This document shows positions 50,516 to 57,614 of a stretch of 64,000 bases of DNA, piece by piece. The DNA lies in the NCBI GenBank assembly GCA_015232575.1, contig JADFZL010000005.1, positions 62,001-126,000 on the forward strand, written 5' to 3'. The first letter of the stretch is position 1; the number at the start of each line of letters is the position of its first letter. The position numbers were made by a program, and so were the translations under genes. The notes under the pieces are model-generated. The model was not told where the DNA came from, searched no databases, and saw only the letters and a program-made list of their open reading frames with translations. This DNA comes from Candidatus Rifleibacteriota bacterium. GTDB taxonomy: Bacteria; Muiribacteriota; Ozemobacteria; Ozemobacterales; Ozemobacteraceae.

Positions 50516-50980
50516 TTATTTAGAAACAAAATTCAGAAAGGCATTCTGGATTTGTGTAATCTTGGCAACTCTTCCGGCGTGTCTTCCGGGTGCTGGCTCT
50601 GTGGCTATCCAGAGATCGACAATCTGTTTCATGAGTCCGGGACCAATGACCATGCTTCCAAGGGTAAGTACATTTGCGTGATTATGTTCGCGGCTGTTTT
50701 TTGCTGTGTACAAGTCATTACAGCAGGCTGCAAGAATTCCGGGCACTTTGTTTGCGGCCATACACGAACCGATTCCGGCGCCATCGATAATTATTCCAAG
50801 GCTGTCAGGTGTTCGAACAACTGAAGCAGCTACAAGAAATGCTATATCCGGATAATCAACAGGGTCCGGCGAATTCGCTCCGAAATCCTCAAAAGGAATT
50901 CCCTTCTCGGAAAGATGTTTCTTCAATTCAAGTTTAAGCTGGAAGCCGCCGTGATCAGAACCTATAAAAATTTTCTTCAT
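50516..50980 (-). CDS. rpiB: Ribose-5-phosphate isomerase B-like enzyme of the microcompartment locus
   Basis: RpiB interconverts ribose 5-phosphate and ribulose 5-phosphate (some act on other sugar phosphates). The fold is clear: IFIGSDHGGFQLKLELKKHL at the start, then IAFLVAASVV, AANKVPGILAACCND and NHANVLTLGSMVIG. The usual catalytic Cys (in CGTGIG) is Asp here (IIDGAGIGSCMAANK), and the neighbouring Thr is Ala, so mechanism or substrate may differ. It is the last gene of the microcompartment operon, seven bases after the PduT-like gene. RpiB is reported in sugar-phosphate-using microcompartment loci. Confidence 0.88.
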   Translation of the reverse strand: MKKIFIGSDHGGFQLKLELKKHLSEKGIPFEDFGANSPDPVDYPDIAFLVAASVVRTPDSLGIIIDGAGIGSCMAANKVPGILAACCNDLYTAKNSREHNHANVLTLGSMVIGPGLMKQIVDLWIATEPAPGRHAGRVAKITQIQNAFLNFVSK

Positions 50981-50986
50981 AGTTTA

Positions 50987-51580
50987 TTATACAATCTCTC
51001 TGAAAAGCTCTGGTGAAGGACGCGGAATCACCACGGCAAATACAATCTGTCCTTTTCCTTCGATAACATTTTTTCCAGCTTCAACTGCTGCTTCAACTGC
51101 TGCAACATCTCCGGTAAGAGTATAAAATGCCTTTCCGCCGATTGCCATTGCAACCCTGAGTTCACAAAGATCGACATTGGCTGCCTTTACGGATGCGTCA
51201 GCAGCCAGAATTGATGAAACAATGTCAAATGTTTCAACTATTCCCAGACTTTCAACTGCCTTGATCTGATTGGTTGCCGTCATTGCCGGGAAAACCTGTG
51301 GATGAAGGTTTGGAATTACAAGATCATTAACAATGAAACCCTTGGCAACACTGAGACCGGCAGCGACACTGGCTTCTACGGCAGCGACATCACCCCAGAC
51401 TAGTGAAATATATTTCCCGGGGCATACAGTTCGGGCAAGAACAAGTTCAACATTTGCGGCCTTCAGCATGGCATCAGTTGTCTGATAACCCATGGCAATA
51501 CTTGAAAGCTCTATCAGTCCAATTGCATTGCCGAAGTTTCTGGAATCTTTCGAAATACTGAATTTATCAATATTATTCAT
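50987..51580 (-). CDS. pduT: Microcompartment trimer shell protein, PduT-like
   Basis: Two BMC domains in one chain (about residues 20-100 and 110-195) form a pseudohexameric trimer in the shell. The first has AIGLIELSSIAMGYQTTDAM and the second SLGIVETFDIVSSILAADAS. The cysteine in LARTVCPGKYISL matches the residue that binds a [4Fe-4S] cluster in PduT, so electron transfer through the pore is likely. The C-terminal VVIPRPSPELFREIV also matches PduT. The start is given as ATG 51580; GTG 51589 directly after the pduS stop is an alternative. It works with PduS encoded just upstream. Confidence 0.88.
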   Translation of the reverse strand: MNNIDKFSISKDSRNFGNAIGLIELSSIAMGYQTTDAMLKAANVELVLARTVCPGKYISLVWGDVAAVEASVAAGLSVAKGFIVNDLVIPNLHPQVFPAMTATNQIKAVESLGIVETFDIVSSILAADASVKAANVDLCELRVAMAIGGKAFYTLTGDVAAVEAAVEAGKNVIEGKGQIVFAVVIPRPSPELFREIV

Positions 51581-51591
51581 ACTTTTCACCG

Positions 51592-52905
51592 TTACACTGC
51601 CGAAATTATTATTGAATCAGAATCTACCGACTCAATGCGTCCGGAAAGAGACGCATGAAGTGCAGCACCAAGCTTTCCACGTGGAATATCAGCAATCATC
51701 TGACCTGCAATTACTGAATCACCTGTTTTTACAACTGGTACAGCCGGAGCACCAATGTGCATTTTCAAGGGCAGTTTAACCCTGCGAATTTCGGGGCCAC
51801 TGCTTGTATATGGAGCATCCTGCTCAAATTCTGTCAAACCAAGACGCTTAACAAGTTGGTGAATTGAAACTCTCCGAAATTGGCGCATTGGATGCACTGA
51901 CGGTTTTCCCGGCCAGTCTTTCTGTTTGACACCATCTGCCAGATGAGTTGCCTTAGCCATCACAGCTATTTCACGCGGCGGAAGGTCTTCCGGACAGGCA
52001 AAAAGTGAACAGAGGCCACACTCACAACAGAAAATCGAGTCGCGCGAGAAACTGTTGGAATTGAAAACAGAAAGCTGAGCTGTTCTCATTGATTTATGCG
52101 GGCTGATTGGATAGCCAAGAAGATGTCTTGGACAAAGTTCTGTACAATCAGTACATTGATCGCAGCTTGATCTTGCAATTGAACGATTCTGTATGGGAGT
52201 TCTGAGCATTTTTCTCAGAAACGGATGCTTTTCAGGAAATACAAGCAATCCGCTGCATGTTTTCGATACAATGGCGTCGGGCGAAATAATTTTCCCCATC
52301 ATCGGACCGCCGTCAATGATTACTTTTCCTGTCAGGTCAGCAACTCCGGCCCATGCAAGAGCTTCCTTCACTGAAGTACCTATTGGAACTTCAAGAGTAC
52401 AAGGATTCGGGACGGCTCCGTTAATGGTGATAAACTTTTTAATAAACGGCTTCTGGCGGTAAACATTCAAAAGAGTCTCGACGTTGCTGACTACACAGCC
52501 AACATCCAGAGGTATTCCACCGAATGGAATCAGTTTGCCTGTAGCTTCATAAACAAGCTCATACTCATCGCCTGACGGATAAAAATCGCCAAGTCTGAGA
52601 ATGCTGATTCTTGAATCATCGCACCGTGCCTCAACGTGGGAAAGCAAAGAAGAATACTTTTTCTTAATTCCCAGAAAAGCCTTTTCAGCGCCAGTCATGT
52701 CAAGAGCAAGTTTAATTCCCTCAAAAACCTGGCCGGTGAAGTGAAAAAGTATTTCCTTGTCTTTGTGAAGCAGTGGCTCACATTCGGCTGCATTTACAAT
52801 GAGAGAGCCGATATTTTTCGCCGCAAGTTTAACATGAGTCGGAAAACCTGCACCGCCACATCCGGTGATTCCAAGTTCTGAAAGTTCGTTCTTTGAAACT
52901 GACAT
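51592..52905 (-). CDS. pduS: PduS-like iron-sulfur flavoprotein
   Basis: PduS-like proteins are RnfC/NuoF-like electron carriers that reduce cobalamin or re-oxidise NADH inside microcompartments. The N-terminal GITGCGGAGFPTHVKL (about 12-27) is the flavin/NADH glycine loop. Two ferredoxin-type clusters are visible: CDQCTDCTELCP (about 243-254) and CCECGLCSLFACP (about 292-304). A C-terminal lipoyl-like barrel (HIGAPAVPVVKTGDSVIAGQ) completes it. Length 437 is typical of PduS. It lies two bases from its neighbours on both sides and probably docks on the PduT-like shell protein. Confidence 0.9.
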   Translation of the reverse strand: MSVSKNELSELGITGCGGAGFPTHVKLAAKNIGSLIVNAAECEPLLHKDKEILFHFTGQVFEGIKLALDMTGAEKAFLGIKKKYSSLLSHVEARCDDSRISILRLGDFYPSGDEYELVYEATGKLIPFGGIPLDVGCVVSNVETLLNVYRQKPFIKKFITINGAVPNPCTLEVPIGTSVKEALAWAGVADLTGKVIIDGGPMMGKIISPDAIVSKTCSGLLVFPEKHPFLRKMLRTPIQNRSIARSSCDQCTDCTELCPRHLLGYPISPHKSMRTAQLSVFNSNSFSRDSIFCCECGLCSLFACPEDLPPREIAVMAKATHLADGVKQKDWPGKPSVHPMRQFRRVSIHQLVKRLGLTEFEQDAPYTSSGPEIRRVKLPLKMHIGAPAVPVVKTGDSVIAGQMIADIPRGKLGAALHASLSGRIESVDSDSIIISAV

Positions 52906-52907
52906 AA

Positions 52908-54329
52908 TCAGACTATTCTGAAATGATCAACCAGCACGCAACGGCGCTGTCGGGTAAACGTCCGGGCAGATGTTAAACCTTCACCTGTTGGCGAGGCAAT
53001 TGTAAAAGTGGTAAAACCTTCGCCACCGAAGCCTAATCCAGCGTAGGAAGGCCCATTTTTAACAAAAATTGAACAATTACATCTTGTTGCCATAAGATGG
53101 AGGTTATCAAGATTTTTGCTGTGCATAATGGCAGTATGATTATAGCCATGTTCTACTTTTACAGCAAGATCTACTGCAGAAAAAACATCTCTGACTCTGA
53201 CAAAAGGTACAACAGGCATCAGAAGTTCTTCCAGAACGAATGGATGATCAGGAGCTGTTTCGCAGAGAATCATTCTTATGCTATCGGGAACACGCACGCC
53301 AATTGCATCAAGAATGAAGGAGGCATTTTTGCCGATAAATTTTCGATTTGGACCATGTGTTTTCGGGTCAAGTACAGTTTTTTCAAGTTGAGCTATTTCA
53401 CGTGGAGAAGCTTCATAAGAACCGGCCTCTACAAGATATTTCTTCAGTTCATCAGCAACCTGTTCAACAACAATTATTTCCTTTTCGGCAATACAGAGAA
53501 TGTTGTTGTCAAGAGTTGCACCCGAAACTATGTCGTGAGCAGCTTTTCTGAGATTAGCGGTTTCATCAACCACCACAGGCGGATTTCCAGGGCCTGCGGC
53601 AACATACTTTTTGCCTGATTTGGCAGCCGCTGCAACTACTGCAGGCCCGCCGGTTACGACAAGAAGTCTGACCTCCGGATGATTCATCAATGCCTGACCG
53701 GCTTCAATTGAGGGTTTTGCCACTCCGGTCATGAGATTCGCCGGACCGCCCGCTTCGATTACAGCATCATTCAATATTGATATCGCAAGCTGACTGACTT
53801 TTGCAGCAGCCGGATGAGGTCCGAAAACAACGGAATTTCCCGCTGCTATCATTCCAATGGAGTTGCATATAACTGTTTCAGAAGGATTTGTTGAAGGTGT
53901 TATTGCGCCGATGACGCCATAAGGAGCCTGCTCAACAACCGTCAAACCGTGGTCACCCGAATACGAAACTGGGTAAAGGTCTTCTAAGCCCGGGGTTTTG
54001 TTGATTGCAAGTTTATTCTTCTGAACTTTGTCTTCGATTCTTCCATAACCAGTTTCTTCAACGGCAACTCGAGAGAGTTCGTCAACTTTTTCAAGTGCCC
54101 GCCTGCGCATGTTATCAATCATAGCTTTACGCACAGAGAGCGGAAGGGTCATCAGCTTTTTCTGAGCTTCACGGGCTGATGCAATTGCTTCCTCGACGGT
54201 ATTGAATATTCCCTTTGGGAGCGGTGCTGAAGTTTTCGACGACGATACCGATTCAGATAGAGTGCTTCCCTTTATTGTTCTGATTACTTCCTGAACGATA
54301 AAACTAATCTCTTCTTTTGAAACAGACAT
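52908..54329 (-). CDS. pduP: CoA-acylating aldehyde dehydrogenase of the microcompartment
   Basis: PduP-type enzymes turn an aldehyde, CoA and NAD into acyl-CoA and NADH. The catalytic Cys is in DNNILCIAEKEI (about residue 270), preceded by the NAD-binding VVTGGPAVVAAAAKSGKKYV and VAAGPGNPPVVVDE. The N-terminal 20 residues (SKEEISFIVQEVIRTI) form the amphipathic helix used as an encapsulation peptide, followed by a Ser/Pro-rich linker. Length 473 is usual. The native aldehyde cannot be told from the sequence; acetaldehyde or propionaldehyde are the family's common substrates. Confidence 0.93.
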   Translation of the reverse strand: MSVSKEEISFIVQEVIRTIKGSTLSESVSSSKTSAPLPKGIFNTVEEAIASAREAQKKLMTLPLSVRKAMIDNMRRRALEKVDELSRVAVEETGYGRIEDKVQKNKLAINKTPGLEDLYPVSYSGDHGLTVVEQAPYGVIGAITPSTNPSETVICNSIGMIAAGNSVVFGPHPAAAKVSQLAISILNDAVIEAGGPANLMTGVAKPSIEAGQALMNHPEVRLLVVTGGPAVVAAAAKSGKKYVAAGPGNPPVVVDETANLRKAAHDIVSGATLDNNILCIAEKEIIVVEQVADELKKYLVEAGSYEASPREIAQLEKTVLDPKTHGPNRKFIGKNASFILDAIGVRVPDSIRMILCETAPDHPFVLEELLMPVVPFVRVRDVFSAVDLAVKVEHGYNHTAIMHSKNLDNLHLMATRCNCSIFVKNGPSYAGLGFGGEGFTTFTIASPTGEGLTSARTFTRQRRCVLVDHFRIV

Positions 54330-54366
54330 ATTCCAATCCTTTTATTCAGATGCTGTCAGTTCGCTA

Positions 54367-54648
54367 TTATCTGGATCTATCTTTATCCATGACCACCTGG
54401 TCAACAATTCCCACAATAGCGGCATCGACCGGACAATTCAGAGTCTTTTCCGTTAAACGAGCACTCGAGCCGTTTACCAGCAATATGGTTTCGGATGCAC
54501 CTGATCCAACTGCATCAACTGCAATAACATGATTGCCCGTGGGTTTCTTCTCAATCGTAAGTTCTTCTACGACAAGAAACTTCAAACCCACAAGGCGCTC
54601 ATCTTTTCGAGTGCAGACAACCGTTCCGCATACCCTGCCGAGATTCAT
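54367..54648 (-). CDS. eutN: Microcompartment vertex protein (BMC-P, EutN/CcmL family)
   Basis: This 93-residue protein forms the pentamers that close the vertices of the shell. The family pattern is complete: GRVCGTVVCTRKDERLVGLK at the start, then HVIAVDAVGSGASETILLVNGSSAR and the C-terminal VDAAIVGIVDQV. It lies eight bases after the BMC-H gene and 37 before pduP, so all are co-transcribed. Confidence 0.93.
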   Translation of the reverse strand: MNLGRVCGTVVCTRKDERLVGLKFLVVEELTIEKKPTGNHVIAVDAVGSGASETILLVNGSSARLTEKTLNCPVDAAIVGIVDQVVMDKDRSR

Positions 54649-54656
54649 TTATAAAC

Positions 54657-54953
54657 TCACTCTGATTTCAGAGAACTCTTGTCTATTATTGGCATTATTT
54701 CATCAAGATTTGAATGCGGGCGTGGAATGACATGGACGCAAATAAGTTCGCCAATTTTCTTGGCTGCTGCTGCGCCTGCGTCAGTTGCGGCTTTTACTGC
54801 TGCAACATCGCCGCGTACAAAAGCGGTTACGTATCCGGCGCCAATCTGTTGCCAGCCTACCAGACGAACATTCGCTGCTTTAACCATAGCATCAGTTGCT
54901 TCAATAAGTGCTGTCAATCCCTTTGTTTCAATCATGCCCAGTGCTTCCTGCAT
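54657..54953 (-). CDS. Microcompartment hexamer shell protein (BMC-H)
   Basis: A single BMC domain of the PduA/EutM/CsoS1 kind: [40 protein letters not shown] and [20 protein letters not shown], ending in [12 protein letters not shown]. It forms flat hexamers that tile the shell facets; the loop at GAG would line the pore through which small substrates pass. I chose ATG 54953 because GGAGG lies five bases upstream inside the longer frame that starts at 54965. It opens the main BMC transcript and has a promoter immediately upstream. Confidence 0.93.
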   Translation of the reverse strand: MQEALGMIETKGLTALIEATDAMVKAANVRLVGWQQIGAGYVTAFVRGDVAAVKAATDAGAAAAKKIGELICVHVIPRPHSNLDEIMPIIDKSSLKSE

Positions 54954-55005
54954 GGTGTCCTCCATTATTGTAGTTAAATAAAATTACGCATATCAACGCG
55001 TGAAT

Positions 55006-55034
55006 ATCATATACCAGATAATTCTAAAACTCAA
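55006..55034 (-). promoter_or_regulatory. Promoter of the BMC-H to rpiB operon
   Basis: On the minus strand TTGAGT (55034-55029) and TATGAT (55011-55006) are 17 bases apart and lie about 50 bases before the BMC-H start. Confidence 0.55.
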
Positions 55035-55077
55035 GCTGTCATTTAAACGTTCTGAAAATATTAAATAGTATATTTTC

Positions 55078-55722
55078 TCAGCGGATTACTTCTACCATTT
55101 CACCGTTTTTGAGTCCGGCTGAGTTTGCTTCATCTGTATCAAGATGGAAATCAAGCGCGAACTTGTCGCTGACTCTTATCAGAACATTGTTATAGACAAT
55201 TGATCTTGGTCCGGAAGTCTTTACAGACACACGATCCATGTCTTTCAATCCAAATTTTTCTGCATCTTTGGTGTGCATGTGAATATGTCTTGCCGCAACG
55301 ATTACGCCTTCATTCAGAATAACGCTGCCTTTGGGCCCCATGATTACGCATCCGGGTGTGCCCTTTGTGTCGCCTGAATCTCTCAAGGTTGGCTTAACGC
55401 CAATTGCAAAAGAGTCTGTCCAGGAAATTTCTATCTGCGTGGAAGGGCGTACTGGTCCGAGGATTCTGACTTTTTCCAGCATTCCTTTCGGGCCTGCAAT
55501 CAGCACTGTCTCTTCTGCTGCAAACTGGCCAGGCTGCGAAAGGTTTTTCATATTCTTCATCTGATAACCTTTTCCGAAAAGAGTTTCAAGATCAGCCTGT
55601 GAAACATGAAGATGTCGATTGCTTATTCCGACTGACACCATTCCAGGGTGCATTCTTTCCTGAACATCAAGGTTCTTAAGTACTTCAGCCACAATTTGCT
55701 TTACGCGATTTTCATCAATCAT
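55078..55722 (-). CDS. pduL: Microcompartment phosphotransacylase PduL
   Basis: PduL exchanges CoA for phosphate, releasing CoA inside the microcompartment and giving an acyl phosphate for ATP synthesis. Two domain repeats with zinc-binding histidines are seen: VGISNRHLHVSQADLETLFG (about 31-50) and VIVAARHIHMHTKDAEKFGL (about 135-154). The N-terminal NRVKQIVAEVLKNL is an amphipathic encapsulation helix. Length 214 is standard. It is transcribed toward the shell genes from 112 bases upstream of BMC-H. Confidence 0.93.
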   Translation of the reverse strand: MIDENRVKQIVAEVLKNLDVQERMHPGMVSVGISNRHLHVSQADLETLFGKGYQMKNMKNLSQPGQFAAEETVLIAGPKGMLEKVRILGPVRPSTQIEISWTDSFAIGVKPTLRDSGDTKGTPGCVIMGPKGSVILNEGVIVAARHIHMHTKDAEKFGLKDMDRVSVKTSGPRSIVYNNVLIRVSDKFALDFHLDTDEANSAGLKNGEMVEVIR

Positions 55723-55743
55723 TGTTATATTCCTTTCTTTTTA

Positions 55744-55791
55744 GAGAGGGGGCACGCGCCCCCTCTCGGGGGTCGAACAAGTCCGACCCCC
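55744..55791. other. Two consecutive GC-rich hairpins upstream of pduL
   Basis: GAGAGGGGGC (55744-55753) pairs with 55758-55767, and GGGGGTCG (55768-55775) with 55784-55791. They directly precede the pduL ribosome site on the minus strand and are much richer in G and C than the surroundings. The rest of the gap to 56047 repeats CTCCCCGCGGTCGC (55795-55808 and again near 55918) and holds an ATTCCGTGTATTCCGTGG motif, but no gene. Confidence 0.5.
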
Positions 55792-56047
55792 TCACTCCCC
55801 GCGGTCGCGCACTTTGTGCGCTTCGCTGACGCTTTATTTAACCGGACTATTTTATGAATTATGCTTTTAACAAGCATTAAATGACACTTATCGATTGCTT
55901 AAGATTCCTTTTATTACTCCCCGCGGTCGCACCTCGCTGAAACTTAGGATAAAACACTTCATTTTGCGCATTGCTGGCGCTTCAAATAAAAAACTCTTTA
56001 ATTCCGTGTATTCCGTGGTTAAAAATCATTTTCTGTTTGCTTTTAAG

Positions 56048-57085
56048 TTAAGCCCTTTTACCACTGTTTATCTTTGTTTTCAAATATTCGTTATAATCGT
56101 ACAAGTGCGACAATTCAAGGTTGTTGTCTGAGCCCGACGCCCCTTCACGGAAAATCATTATATCACACCTTTTCTGGGTTTCAAGAGAAATTTTCGAAAA
56201 AATAAGCAGTCCATTTTTTGCCGCAGAAGAAAGAAATTCATTTAAAAGATCAGATGAATATCCAAAAGATCTTTCCGGCAATATTGCGCCTCTGAGACCG
56301 AAGTCTGCCAGCATTTCAATAGAAACTTCCCCGGTGAAAGCTCCCTTTTCTGCAGTAAAAACGCAGGGTGCGATGGTTCGCTTCAATATTGAAGGAAATG
56401 AGTCGGCTAATATTCCCCAATATAATGGCGGACAAACAAAAAGCATCGACGGATCAGAATGTGCGAGATCGTTAAATTGTTCAATCGCTGATTCAAGCTG
56501 GGAACGATTATTAATAGCAAACTTGACAAGGCTATAGCAATTCGGAAAATTTTCAACACGAATATTCAGTGAGTCCGCGATTTCCTGCGCCCATGGAGTT
56601 ATGTGCTTTCCGGCGATATTAATGAATCTTGTTCCAGAAGATGAAGCAGAATAAATATCATCAGAAGTAATCATAGAATTAAATTTTTCAGAAGTTTTCT
56701 CTGTAGAAATTTGAAGGCCATTATCAAGCAGGCTTCTGCAATCTTCAGGAATTACTGGCTCAAGTTCAAGCTCAGCCTCAGGTTTTGTCTGGCGCCTGCG
56801 GCTGTTTGTAAGAACTGCTGCTTTAATATGTCGGTTTTTCAGAAGAGTTGCCAGTGATTCAAGAAAGGAAGAATCTCTAATGCCCAGCGAGAGCTTTCGC
56901 AGAAGTGAATCTGATGCGAAATCAATTACAACAGAAGAATATTTCAAGCTGTCAATCGCCATGAATGGAAAAAATTCAAAGCTTGTCAGAACGAAGTCTT
57001 CAGGTTGCAATGAGAACGGCTTGCACACAAGTTCTTCAGGTCGGATTTTATCGGATACAAAAATTATTCTGCGTAAACTGTTCAA
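56048..57085 (-). CDS. Microcompartment-adjacent protein with a degenerate TPI-like segment
   Basis: The 345-residue protein has a C-terminal part (about 213-310) that follows triosephosphate isomerase: MLFVCPPLYWGILADSFPS, FTAEKGAFTGEVSIEMLADF and GYSSDLLNEFLSSAAKNGLL align with the TIM strands around CPPFPYIPLVDEL and EKGAFTGEVSPPMLKDLG of the tpiA product at 6725. The catalytic GHSERR block is replaced by LPERS, without the histidine, so isomerase activity is not expected. The N-terminal 200 residues I do not recognise. The start is TTG 57085 with GGGGA upstream. It points toward pduL, 325 bases away, and may belong to the microcompartment system. Confidence 0.6.
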   Translation of the reverse strand: MNSLRRIIFVSDKIRPEELVCKPFSLQPEDFVLTSFEFFPFMAIDSLKYSSVVIDFASDSLLRKLSLGIRDSSFLESLATLLKNRHIKAAVLTNSRRRQTKPEAELELEPVIPEDCRSLLDNGLQISTEKTSEKFNSMITSDDIYSASSSGTRFINIAGKHITPWAQEIADSLNIRVENFPNCYSLVKFAINNRSQLESAIEQFNDLAHSDPSMLFVCPPLYWGILADSFPSILKRTIAPCVFTAEKGAFTGEVSIEMLADFGLRGAILPERSFGYSSDLLNEFLSSAAKNGLLIFSKISLETQKRCDIMIFREGASGSDNNLELSHLYDYNEYLKTKINSGKRA

Positions 57086-57171
57086 AAATTCATCCCCAGA
57101 TATTAAATAAAAATCAAACCAAAAGAGAAATACAAGAAACTTACACTAAATATTTGACAAAAACACAGTAA

Positions 57172-57203
57172 CAGATTATTTTGTTTATGTTATACATAAT
57201 CTG
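57172..57203. promoter_or_regulatory. Inverted repeat between divergent genes
   Basis: CAGATTAT (57172-57179) and ATAATCTG (57196-57203) are perfect inverted arms with a 16-base spacer, upstream of the TPI-like gene. It could bind a regulator of the microcompartment region. The remaining gap to 57507 shows nothing else clear. Confidence 0.35.
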
Positions 57204-57506
57204 CCAAAAACCGTATAAAGAACTGACAATCGAACTGCTGAAAATTCAGCCGTTTTTAAAATATTATTGAAGCATTATTTGCACAATTTAACATAACTCT
57301 TTCACTCAGACAAATCTTTTTTTACGAAAATGAAGTTTTATGTTAAGCGGTAAGGATAAATATATATGGGGAAATCCACTGATTATTAATTGAGTATCGT
57401 AAGAATAATTTTGCAAGTCCTCCTTTCATGCAATGAGGGTACGGAAATTGCATATGTATTATCAGATCAAAAGAAAAGATCTTTACTGGTATAGGTAATT
57501 TAAAGT

Positions 57507-57536
57507 TCTACATAAAAATAAGAATTACGTTATAAT
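57507..57536 (+). promoter_or_regulatory. Likely promoter of the HEAT-repeat gene
   Basis: A good TATAAT (57531-57536) lies about 80 bases before the start codon, with a weak TCTACA (57507-57512) 18 bases upstream. Confidence 0.5.
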
Positions 57537-57614
57537 TGGGGCGAATCATTGAATACAAGCAACTTTTGTTTGTACATGTCTGCCCTTGCCACGTAAATTG
57601 TGCGGAGGGGATAA

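Noticed and set aside
53097..53618. 173-codon plus-strand frame opposite pduP
   Set aside because: It is antisense to a complete PduP gene, has no ribosome site and an odd aromatic-rich composition.
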